Assembly: GCA_903841915.1 (NCBI GenBank) | Contig: CAIMKO010000487.1 | Coordinates: forward strand, 1-8,024 | Direction of reading: 5' to 3' | Source: an uncultured Chitinophagaceae bacterium | GTDB taxonomy: Bacteria; Bacteroidota; Bacteroidia; Chitinophagales; Chitinophagaceae | DNA: 8,024 nucleotides | Shown here: positions 1 through 6,123 of the stretch, one piece after another | Layout: each line of letters opens with the position of its first letter | How positions within the stretch are numbered: position 1 is the first letter of the stretch | Notes under the pieces: model-generated | What the model was told of the DNA's origin: nothing | The model's input: only the letters and a program-made list of their open reading frames with translations | Databases searched by the model: none | Position numbers and translations under genes: made by a program

Positions 1-1110
1 ATGGTGGCGCAAAGCATGATCAACTCAATCTTCAGTTCAAATCCTAAAACCTATGTTGCGGTAAATGAAGTGAAAGTGCAGCCCACTTTCCTCACAACCC
101 AAATCTCTGGCGAAAAGCAAAGTATAGAACAAGCACTGAGTCTTGAAAAATATGAGCGTTTAATGAAGTCGTATAAGTTTCTGAAAGACACTGCTGCATT
201 ACAATACACTGCTTTTAATTCAAAAAGAGAACCAACCCCGGAAGAAAAAAAAGCAACCTGTATGAATGCGCAAAATGAAATAAACCGACTTACAGCAATG
301 AAGAAAAATTTTGAAAAGCAATTGGGCTCTTTTGAAAAATTGGGTAATAATATCGAAGATTATAAGAAAGAATTTGAGCATGTAAGTGATACTGCAAGAG
401 AAGGCATGGTTGATAATTTACTGGATGTGTTGCCTGTAGATATGATGAAAGTTAAAGCGACTGATTTAATAAATACTGCTACTAGTTTTCGGGAAATAGC
501 TGAGGGAGCAAAACTCTTTGCAAAAGTTCAAAAATTAGAACCTGCATTGTCAGCAGCAAAAAAGATGAATGCTGCTACAAATTTATTGTTGCATAACGCC
601 AAGGAGGGCATGACCGATAAGAGTTTAGAACAAATCGTTCTTACCAATGACAACTTTACACAAACAGGTGTTTTAGTAGAGGAATTAAAATCTCTTGGCG
701 GTGAAAAATATGAACCGGTAGTTGAAGCTTTGGGAAAGACTTTGCAATTTCAGGGCGGGACTTTAAAAATTTATGATGATTTAATTGCAGGCGAAAGGCT
801 TTCTGCGAATGCGTCTATTCTTGAAGGTTCGGGAGGTAAAATGTTGCAAAATATAATTAGTGTGGCCGGACAGTTTTGTCCATTAGTACGAATCACCAAT
901 GCAGGCGAACAGCTTTTAGAGAAAACAGCTTATGCAGCAATTGCGGAATATTCAGCCCATCAAATGGCAACCTCGGTCTCTCAAAATGAAAAAGCAAAAG
1001 AATATTCACGAAATAAAATAAATGAGATCAATGATAAGCTAAAAAATTACGAATCGATTGTAAACGAATATCGCAAAATAAACCCTGCTGGATGCCCTGT
1101 TACGGAATAA
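1..1110 (+). CDS. Hypothetical helical protein, possibly 5'-truncated by the window edge
   Basis: I do not recognise this protein and assign no function. The frame is open from the first base to a TAA stop at 1108-1110. The ATG at position 1 may be the true start or an internal methionine of a longer gene, because no upstream sequence is visible. The visible 369 residues are hydrophilic, rich in Lys, Glu, Asn and Ala, and look mostly helical. Heptad-like, possibly coiled-coil stretches lie around residues 82-125 and 328-360. There is no obvious signal peptide or lipobox in the visible part. A more hydrophobic, Gly/Ala-rich helix lies at about 281-325. Cysteines are few (C87, C293, C365). Two short segments resemble each other (REGMVDNLLDVL near 133 and KEGMTDKSLEQIVL near 201), which may be a weak internal repeat or chance. 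A weak hairpin follows the stop codon. That it is a real coding gene is likely from its length and composition; its role is unknown. Confidence 0.75.
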   Translation: MVAQSMINSIFSSNPKTYVAVNEVKVQPTFLTTQISGEKQSIEQALSLEKYERLMKSYKFLKDTAALQYTAFNSKREPTPEEKKATCMNAQNEINRLTAMKKNFEKQLGSFEKLGNNIEDYKKEFEHVSDTAREGMVDNLLDVLPVDMMKVKATDLINTATSFREIAEGAKLFAKVQKLEPALSAAKKMNAATNLLLHNAKEGMTDKSLEQIVLTNDNFTQTGVLVEELKSLGGEKYEPVVEALGKTLQFQGGTLKIYDDLIAGERLSANASILEGSGGKMLQNIISVAGQFCPLVRITNAGEQLLEKTAYAAIAEYSAHQMATSVSQNEKAKEYSRNKINEINDKLKNYESIVNEYRKINPAGCPVTE

Positions 1111-1120
1111 ATGCAAAATG

Positions 1121-1142
1121 CATTGATGAAAACATCATTTTT
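1121..1142 (+). terminator. Weak terminator-like hairpin after the first gene
   Basis: TGATG (1124-1128) pairs with CATCA (1133-1137) around an AAAA loop and is followed directly by TTTTT at 1138-1142. The hairpin begins 13 bases after the stop codon of the upstream gene, the right place for a terminator. The stem is only 5 bp and AT-rich, so it would be weak at best. Confidence 0.35.
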
Positions 1143-1161
1143 ATCTATTTCCAAGAAAAAT

Positions 1162-1203
1162 TGTCTTATTGAATCATATTTGACCCCATTCCTGAATAAG
1201 ACA
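1162..1203. repeat. Inverted repeat with 9-bp arms (TGTCTTATT / AATAAGACA)
   Basis: TGTCTTATT at 1162-1170 is the exact reverse complement of AATAAGACA at 1195-1203, with 24 bases between. The pairing can continue past a 3-base bulge with GAAT (1171-1174) and ATTC (1188-1191). Read on the minus strand the stem is followed by a short T run (complement of 1156-1160), so it could act as a terminator for leftward transcription, although no leftward gene is visible here. It could also be a protein-binding site or the remnant of a mobile element end. Its function is not known from the sequence. Confidence 0.5.
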
Positions 1204-1227
1204 TCCTTCCTGAAAGTTTAATATTCA

Positions 1228-1258
1228 TTTGAATAATTAAATAATATCGCTATTTTTA
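1228..1258 (+). promoter_or_regulatory. Candidate Bacteroidota-type promoter upstream of the lipoprotein gene
   Basis: TTTG at 1228-1231 and TATTTTTA at 1251-1258 are separated by 19 bases. This fits the Bacteroidota primary sigma factor consensus (TTTG at -33, TAnnTTTG at -7), with one mismatch in the -7 box. Transcription would start near 1262-1266 and give a leader of roughly 170 bases before the lipoprotein ATG at 1435. The region is AT-rich, so a chance match is possible. Confidence 0.4.
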
Positions 1259-1321
1259 GTTTCTGTCGCTGCTTCAAAGACGAGATAGGTGTTAAGCAAT
1301 GTTATAATGGGAGGATTGAGA

Positions 1322-1381
1322 ATGAAGCTAGGTTTCTTTCATGTTCTTATGATTGACGAAAAGCATATTTTTTTGCCATAG
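1322..1381 (+). CDS. Possible 19-residue leader peptide
   Basis: A short open frame, ATG 1322 to TAG 1379-1381, would encode MKLGFFHVLMIDEKHIFLP. It is preceded by GGAGG at 1310-1314, with 7 bases before the ATG. This is a textbook Shine-Dalgarno arrangement and stands out because none of the larger genes in the window has one. It lies between the candidate promoter at 1228-1258 and the lipoprotein start at 1435, so it could be an upstream peptide on the same transcript. A 19-codon frame with a purine-rich sequence in front can easily arise by chance, so this is a tentative call. Confidence 0.22.
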   Translation: MKLGFFHVLMIDEKHIFLP

Positions 1382-1434
1382 ATATCTTAAACTTTTATTC
1401 CCATATTTAAACTTTAAACCAAAACCTAACAATT

Positions 1435-2199
1435 ATGAAATCAGTAGTCACGGCTATACTGGCAGTAAGTCTTATTGCCTGTAACAGCACGCAAACCCGC
1501 AAGAACACCGACCTTATTCAGCAAAATTTAAAAGGGAAAGTGCAATCCCTTGAGGAAAGAACAACAAACTTCGACAGCAGCGGAAAGGCAAAGTCGGATT
1601 CTACAATCGGTATATCCGGTTTTAATGCAGAAGGTTATAATACAACTTACACGGCAAAAGATTCTTCAGGAAAAATAACGGTAAGCCAAACCATTGCACA
1701 TAATCCGGATGGAACAACCAGCGAAGTAAAAGCCACAAAAGATGGTAAACAAACCTTTCGTGTTACGATAGAAACAGATGGTAAAGGCAACTACACTACT
1801 GCCAAATCATATGATTCAACAGATAAACAAGATAGTTATTACACAGAGCTGAAAACAAATGAATATGGTATTACTTATGCCGGCAAACAATATTTCATGA
1901 GCGGCAAGATAAAAAGCACTTTCGATATGAAATACGAAGGGCCTAATTTTGTTGGTGGTGTTGCTACTGACAGTACAGGTAAACCTTCTTACCAGGGTAC
2001 CGTTAAACTGAACGAGAAGGGAGATGCCATAGAAGAACACTATACAACACATGAAAAGGATAGTACCATCACCAAAAATCCGACATACAAGTACGATAGT
2101 TACGATGATAAAGGTAACTGGACACAGCGTACAACTACTGATGATAAAGGCAAGAAAACAACTGTTGTAAAAAGAACGCTCACTTATTATAAAGATTAG
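1435..2199 (+). CDS. Lipoprotein with RHS-like beta-hairpin repeats
   Basis: This 254-residue protein begins with a lipoprotein signal: K2, a hydrophobic stretch at 4-14, and the lipobox L13-I14-A15-C16. The mature protein should therefore start at C16 and be lipid-anchored in the envelope. No acidic residues follow the cysteine, so the Bacteroidota surface-export signal is not evident and a periplasm-facing position is possible. After LKGKVQSLEER (32-42) the chain is a run of short Tyr/Thr/Gly/Asp-rich units such as FNAEGYNTTY (63-72), NPDGTTSEV (90-98), TDGKGNYTTAKSYD (114-127), LNEKGDAIEEHY (192-203) and YDDKGNWTQRTT (223-234). These recall the RHS/MORN-like beta-hairpin repeats of many Bacteroidota lipoproteins. 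There is no catalytic motif, and the function is unknown, perhaps structural or binding. The ATG at 1435 has an A-rich leader without a Shine-Dalgarno sequence and gives the signal peptide the right length. A strong terminator follows, so the gene appears to end its transcription unit. Confidence 0.85.
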   Translation: MKSVVTAILAVSLIACNSTQTRKNTDLIQQNLKGKVQSLEERTTNFDSSGKAKSDSTIGISGFNAEGYNTTYTAKDSSGKITVSQTIAHNPDGTTSEVKATKDGKQTFRVTIETDGKGNYTTAKSYDSTDKQDSYYTELKTNEYGITYAGKQYFMSGKIKSTFDMKYEGPNFVGGVATDSTGKPSYQGTVKLNEKGDAIEEHYTTHEKDSTITKNPTYKYDSYDDKGNWTQRTTTDDKGKKTTVVKRTLTYYKD

Positions 2200-2226
2200 A
2201 AACAACATCAATTTTCCTTCTACACT

Positions 2227-2262
2227 ATCCGTAAACTTCGAAAGAGGTTTACGGATTTTTTT
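2227..2262 (+). terminator. Rho-independent terminator after the lipoprotein gene
   Basis: ATCCGTAAAC (2227-2236) pairs perfectly with GTTTACGGAT (2247-2256). The stem extends by TTC/GAG (one G-T wobble) to a GAAA tetraloop at 2240-2243, for about 13 bp in total. Seven Ts at 2256-2262 follow. It begins 28 bases after the lipoprotein stop codon and separates that gene from the acetyltransferase gene. Confidence 0.88.
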
Positions 2263-2340
2263 ATAAATGCAATACTTAGTATACATTCATGAAACAAATG
2301 TTTTGCATTGAAATAGCTCTAATAATTATTACCGTTATAC

Positions 2341-2847
2341 ATGATCTTAAGAAAAGCAGCATATTCAACATTACCTGTTATTTGGAACATCTTACAGCAG
2401 GCTATTGAACAAAGAAAACAAGATGGCAGCGAACAATGGCAGAATGGTTATCCTAATGAACAAACTGTTGATGAGGACATCAGCAATGGCTATGCTTATG
2501 TGTTGACAGATGATGATGTGATCATTGCTTATGCAGCTATCATTTTCGGAGTAGAACCCGCTTATGAAGAAATTATTGGAAAATGGCTTAGCAATGGCGA
2601 CTATGCAGTTGTGCATCGAGTTGCAGTATCAAATGCAGTAAAGGGGAAAGGGATCGCGACACATTTATTCAAAGCGATCGAAGATCTATGCATGGAACAA
2701 AAGGTCTATAGTATTAAAGTAGATACCAACTTTGACAATATTCCCATGCTGAGAATTCTGGACAAATTGAATTACACCTATTGCGGAGAGATCTTCTTTT
2801 GCGGAGCAGCACGAAAAGCGTATGAGAAAGTAATTATTCCTTTTTAG
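2341..2847 (+). CDS. GNAT-family N-acetyltransferase
   Basis: This 168-residue protein fits a GNAT-fold acetyltransferase, which moves the acetyl group of acetyl-CoA to an amine of an unidentified acceptor in the cytoplasm. Visible family features are the beta-4 strand VVHRVAVS (90-97), the pyrophosphate-binding loop NAVKGKGIATHLF (98-110, matching the R/Q-x-x-G-x-G/A pattern with K101-G102-K103-G104) and the helix that follows it. Further on, VDTNFDNIPMLRILDKLNY (about 128-146) matches the usual N-x-x-M/A-x-x-L/Y-x-K-x-G-F region, with Asn in place of the common Gly. The length is normal for a single-domain GNAT. The substrate cannot be read from the sequence. The gene stands alone: a terminator lies upstream and the convergent araC-type gene ends only 11 bases beyond its stop. 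The ATG at 2341 has no Shine-Dalgarno sequence, as is usual in Bacteroidota. Confidence 0.88.
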   Translation: MILRKAAYSTLPVIWNILQQAIEQRKQDGSEQWQNGYPNEQTVDEDISNGYAYVLTDDDVIIAYAAIIFGVEPAYEEIIGKWLSNGDYAVVHRVAVSNAVKGKGIATHLFKAIEDLCMEQKVYSIKVDTNFDNIPMLRILDKLNYTYCGEIFFCGAARKAYEKVIIPF

Positions 2848-2858
2848 GGGCCAGAGTT

Positions 2859-3782
2859 TTACTTCAACAACTCACAAGGTTTTAATCCTGTATGCTTTTT
2901 GAAAGCAGCAGAAAAATGGGAGATGGAAGAATAGCCGAGCATGGCGGATACATCGGTTACCGACAAAGACTTTTCATAGAGCAGGTATTTGGCATGCTCC
3001 ATTCTTTGCTGCTGATAAAAATCAAATATCGTGGTACCGAATATTTCTTTGAAGCCTTTCTTTAAATAACATTCATTCATGGCAACCTTACGGCTCAGTT
3101 CCTTGATGGTCAAAGGATCGCCGATATGTTGTAACAGAATTTCTCTGGCCTGGTGAATGGATTCTTTACTTCTTTCATCTGCTAAGAATTTGCAGGTGAA
3201 GCCTTCTTCTTTTTCGTCGATCAAATGATCCAGACTGTACAATAATAATTCGTGCACTTTCGCATTCACGAAAATGTTTTCTAATGCACCGCTGTAACTG
3301 TGATTGAGTATAGCATCTAAGACGTTACGCTTTTTGAGCGACAGGGTAAATATTTTACTGAATGCGTTGGGATGTTTGAAAGCCAATACCTCATCTTTTC
3401 TGTTACTCAGTTTTACATTGTGTGTAAACTGGTGCAGGAATGTAGAAGTGAAATGGAAGGTAAAAACGTCTACGGTTCTAATCTTGCCGCTGCAGCTATC
3501 TGTTGGCAGTTGTTTGCATTGCGCACAACTTTTCTCTTCACAATATCTGTTGCCTGTAGTGCAATAACGGAGCTCTAAATAATTATCTGAAGGACGTTTG
3601 GCATTATAGTGATACACCATCATACCTGTGTCCTCAGCGATCCATGGATGCTGTGCATAGTAGCGGCGAATGTCGTATTGAATACTGCCGGGAATCTTCT
3701 GTTGTTTTTGATACAACAGATCCATGCTGGGTTCAATGCCACCACGCTGTGCTACTTTTAATATGTCTAAAGCCTGAATCAT
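2859..3782 (-). CDS. AraC-family transcriptional regulator with an N-terminal-half cysteine cluster
   Basis: This 307-residue protein has a C-terminal AraC/XylS DNA-binding domain at about 212-307. The first helix-turn-helix lies around LTIKELSRKVAMNECYLKKGF and the second around VTDVSAMLGYSSISHFSAAF, and it ends with the family signature FKKHTGLKPCELL. The N-terminal half (about 1-200) is a sensor region I cannot assign to a named ligand-binding family. It contains five cysteines within 24 residues (C74, C81, C86, C89, C97), including a C-x4-C-x2-C core that could bind a metal or an iron-sulfur centre or respond to redox state; this is inference. Typical one-component AraC regulators are of similar length. 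The gene is divergent from gyrB and convergent with the GNAT gene, so its targets could include either, or itself. The ATG at 3780-3782 is the first in frame; M20 is an alternative start. Confidence 0.9.
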   Translation of the reverse strand: MIQALDILKVAQRGGIEPSMDLLYQKQQKIPGSIQYDIRRYYAQHPWIAEDTGMMVYHYNAKRPSDNYLELRYCTTGNRYCEEKSCAQCKQLPTDSCSGKIRTVDVFTFHFTSTFLHQFTHNVKLSNRKDEVLAFKHPNAFSKIFTLSLKKRNVLDAILNHSYSGALENIFVNAKVHELLLYSLDHLIDEKEEGFTCKFLADERSKESIHQAREILLQHIGDPLTIKELSRKVAMNECYLKKGFKEIFGTTIFDFYQQQRMEHAKYLLYEKSLSVTDVSAMLGYSSISHFSAAFKKHTGLKPCELLK

Positions 3783-3792
3783 GTTTGAACAG

Positions 3793-3824
3793 CAAAATTA
3801 ATGTATCTACATCTAATTTCCAAG
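3793..3824 (-). promoter_or_regulatory. Candidate promoter of the araC-type gene
   Basis: Read on the minus strand, TAATTTTG (complement of 3793-3800) matches the Bacteroidota -7 consensus TAnnTTTG exactly. CTTG (complement of 3821-3824) lies 20 bases upstream and matches the -33 TTTG box in three of four bases. The -7 box ends only 10 bases before the ATG at 3782, so the transcript would have a leader of just a few bases, or translation would begin further in at M20. Confidence 0.45.
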
Positions 3825-3900
3825 TCACGAGTTTGTAAGTTAGTCTTTCCTGCTGTAATTCGCATTTCTTTGGCTTTGATTTATGTTAATTTTTGCAGCC

Positions 3901-3946
3901 CGAAAAGGTGGAAAAATTGCCCCTTTTCGAGTAAGAAAAGCCCCTT
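3901..3946. repeat. Alternating complementary blocks and direct repeat upstream of gyrB
   Basis: CGAAAAGG (3901-3908) is the exact reverse complement of CCTTTTCG (3922-3929), giving an 8-bp stem with a 13-base loop. The same CTTTTC block (3923-3928) is also complementary to GAAAAG at 3935-3940, giving a competing 6-bp stem with a 6-base loop. In addition GCCCCTT occurs at 3919-3925 and again at 3940-3946, exactly 21 bases (two helical turns) apart. The arrangement could be an operator, a pair of protein sites or a switchable RNA leader, depending on where gyrB transcription begins. Confidence 0.5.
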
Positions 3947-3954
3947 ATTTACCT

Positions 3955-3962
3955 TATCTTCG
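3955..3962 (+). promoter_or_regulatory. Candidate -7 box for gyrB
   Basis: TATCTTCG at 3955-3962 matches TAnnTTTG with one mismatch and would place the transcript start near 3967, about 40 bases before the gyrB ATG. No TTTG-like -33 box is seen at the expected distance, so the call is weak. A second possible -7 box, TAATTTTT at 3887-3894, would put the repeat structure at 3901-3946 inside the transcript; its nearest TTTG (3869-3872) is too close, at 14 bases. Confidence 0.3.
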
Positions 3963-4006
3963 CCCACTTCTTAGTATTTAACCAAACACAGTAGTGACAA
4001 GCATTT

Positions 4007-5986
4007 ATGACAGACGAACAACAAAGCAGTAATGACGCACAGAATAAGAATTATGGTGCAGATAGTATACAGGTCTTAGAAGGGTTGGAAGCGGTTAGAA
4101 AAAGGCCTGCCATGTATATCGGAGATGTAAGTGTAAAAGGGCTTCACCATTTAGTATATGAGGTGGTTGATAATTCCATCGATGAGGCATTGGCCGGGTA
4201 TTGTAAGAATATCACGGTAAACATTCATGGGGATAATTCCATCAGTGTTGTTGATGACGGCCGCGGTATCCCGACTGCCATGCACACCAAAGAAAAAAGA
4301 AGTGCATTAGAAGTGGTAATGACCGTTCTGCATGCCGGCGGTAAATTCGATAAAAACACATACAAGGTTTCCGGTGGTTTGCATGGTGTGGGTGTTAGTT
4401 GCGTAAATGCATTAAGCAGCACATTGCAGGTAACCGTATATCGGGAAGGAAAAATATTTGAACAGGAATATCATGAGGGCAAACCGGCTTATGCGGTTCG
4501 CGAAATAGGGTTTTCCGATAAGACCGGTACTACGGTTCATTTCTGGCCTGATACCACCATCTTTCAGGAAACAATTTTCAAGAGAGAAATATTGGAAGGA
4601 CGATTACGCGAATTGTCTTACCTGAATAAACGCATCAATATCATTTTGAATGATCTGCGTGAAACAGAAGAAGACGGAACGAATTACACAAAGACTTTTT
4701 ACAGTGAAGGAGGTATCGTTGAGTTTGTGGAAATGCTGGATAAGGCAAGCAATCGTCAACCCCTGATCTCAACCACCTTATATTTCGAAGGATTGGATGA
4801 AGTAAGCAATGTGGCTGTGGAAGTGGCCATGACTTACAATGATGATTTTAAAGAACATATTTTTTCCTACGTTAATAATATCAATACCATTGAAGGCGGT
4901 ACCCATGTAACCGGCTTCAGACAGGCATTGACCAGGGTATTCAAGTCTTATGGCGATAAGGAAGGATTATTTGAAAGAGCAAAAGTGGAAGTGGAAGGCG
5001 ATGATTTCAGAGAAGGGTTAAGTGCGATCATTTCAGTGAAAGTCCCTGAACCGCAATTTGAAGGTCAGACCAAAACAAAACTGGGTAACAGTGATGTAGC
5101 GGGAACTGTTCAAACTACTGTTGGAAAAGCATTGCTGGCGTATCTGGAAGAAAATCCCAGAGAGGCAAAAAATGTGATCTCAAAGATCGTTTTAGCTGCG
5201 CAGGCCCGTGTGGCTGCCAAAAAGGCAAGGGAGTTGGTTCAGCGTAAAACAGTATTAAGCGGTGGCGGTTTGCCGGGTAAACTGGCTGATTGCAGCGAAC
5301 GTGATGCTGAAAAATGTGAATTGTACCTGGTAGAAGGAGATAGTGCCGGTGGTACTGCCAAGCAGGGACGTGACAGAAGTTATCAGGCCATCCTGCCATT
5401 ACGTGGTAAGATCCTGAATGTGGAGAAGGCCATGGAGCATAAGATCTACGAGAACGAGGAAATCAGAAATATGTATACCGCTTTGGGTGTGACCGTTGGA
5501 ACCCCTGAAGATCCTAAGCAATTGAATCTGGCTAAACTGCGTTATCATAAACTCATCATCATGACCGATGCCGATGTGGATGGTTCGCATATCGCTACGC
5601 TGATCCTCACTTTCATTTTCCGCTATATGAAAGAACTGGTAGAACAGGGCTATGTGTACATTGCCCAGCCGCCATTATATCTGGTGAAAAAAGGAAAGGA
5701 GCAATCATACGCCTATTCAGAAGAACAGCGGAAATACTGGATCGAGAAACTGGGTGGGGGAAAAGACGAGTCTGTTACCACACAGCGATATAAAGGTTTG
5801 GGTGAGATGAATGCAGAACAATTATGGGAAACCACGATGGATCCGGCCCGCAGAACCCTAAAACAGGTGACTATTGAGAGTCTGGCAGTGGCAGACGGGG
5901 TTTTCAGCATGCTGATGGGGGATGACGTAGCTCCCAGACGTGAATTCATCGAAACGCACGCCAAATACGCTAAAATAGACGTATAA
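4007..5986 (+). CDS. gyrB: DNA gyrase subunit B
   Basis: GyrB is the ATPase and TOPRIM-bearing subunit of the A2B2 gyrase complex, which introduces negative supercoils. The GHKL ATPase domain shows E52, N56 and D83-D84-G85-R86-G87-I88-P89, corresponding to E. coli E42, N46 and the DDGRGIP loop at D73-P79 (constant offset of 10), and the glycine-rich lid GGLHGVGVSCVNALS at 123-137. QTKTKL (354-359) contains the conserved transducer lysine K356. The TOPRIM domain shows the catalytic E443 in LVEGDSAGG (441-449) and the metal-binding DADVD at 521-525. YKGLGEMN lies at 595-602 and the GyrB tail MGDDVAPRREFIE at 637-649. At 659 residues it lacks the insertion of about 170 residues present in E. coli GyrB, as in most Bacteroidota and Gram-positive proteins. 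The tail and QTKTKL context favour GyrB over ParE. The ATG at 4007 has no Shine-Dalgarno sequence. R466 stands where E. coli has K447, a common wild-type difference. Confidence 0.98.
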   Translation: MTDEQQSSNDAQNKNYGADSIQVLEGLEAVRKRPAMYIGDVSVKGLHHLVYEVVDNSIDEALAGYCKNITVNIHGDNSISVVDDGRGIPTAMHTKEKRSALEVVMTVLHAGGKFDKNTYKVSGGLHGVGVSCVNALSSTLQVTVYREGKIFEQEYHEGKPAYAVREIGFSDKTGTTVHFWPDTTIFQETIFKREILEGRLRELSYLNKRINIILNDLRETEEDGTNYTKTFYSEGGIVEFVEMLDKASNRQPLISTTLYFEGLDEVSNVAVEVAMTYNDDFKEHIFSYVNNINTIEGGTHVTGFRQALTRVFKSYGDKEGLFERAKVEVEGDDFREGLSAIISVKVPEPQFEGQTKTKLGNSDVAGTVQTTVGKALLAYLEENPREAKNVISKIVLAAQARVAAKKARELVQRKTVLSGGGLPGKLADCSERDAEKCELYLVEGDSAGGTAKQGRDRSYQAILPLRGKILNVEKAMEHKIYENEEIRNMYTALGVTVGTPEDPKQLNLAKLRYHKLIIMTDADVDGSHIATLILTFIFRYMKELVEQGYVYIAQPPLYLVKKGKEQSYAYSEEQRKYWIEKLGGGKDESVTTQRYKGLGEMNAEQLWETTMDPARRTLKQVTIESLAVADGVFSMLMGDDVAPRREFIETHAKYAKIDV

Positions 5987-6123
5987 TTAGCCTGTATGTG
6001 GATTAGTTCTTATGTGCACTGTTTCCACTTACAAGAAAAAATATTAGCTTGTGCCTGTTTACAGACCAAAAAAATTATTTACTAACCTTATTCCGGAGTA
6101 CGGGATATTAAATTCTACAAACT

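Noticed and set aside
1303..1308. Perfect TATAAT hexamer in the leader of the lipoprotein gene
   Set aside because: It matches the E. coli sigma-70 -10 box, but Bacteroidota use a different consensus, and no TTGACA-like box lies about 17 bases upstream.
1816..2286. 156-codon open frame on the minus strand opposite the lipoprotein gene
   Set aside because: It is antisense to a gene with a clear signal peptide and repeat pattern, runs through the terminator, and its Phe/Ile/Cys-rich translation is typical of a shadow frame.
2848..2858. Possible terminator in the gap between the convergent GNAT and araC-type genes
   Set aside because: The gap is only 11 bases and I found no stem with a T tract there or in the adjoining gene ends.
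3304..3838. Plus-strand open frames opposite the araC-type gene
   Set aside because: They overlap one another and the well-supported regulator gene on the other strand, and their translations show no domain.
5402..5404. R466 in GyrB in place of E. coli K447, a position linked to quinolone resistance
   Set aside because: Arginine in the LPLRGKILN segment is a common wild-type residue in GyrB of many bacteria, so it is not evidence of a resistance mutation.
5115..5964. Minus-strand open frames inside gyrB
   Set aside because: They lie opposite the highly conserved TOPRIM and C-terminal regions of gyrB, and their translations look like random complement.
4007..5986. Possibility that the gene is parE (topoisomerase IV) instead of gyrB
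   Set aside because: The tail MGDDVAPRREFIE with HAKYAKIDV, the QTKTKLG segment and the length fit Bacteroidota GyrB; the ParE proteins of this phylum differ in these parts.
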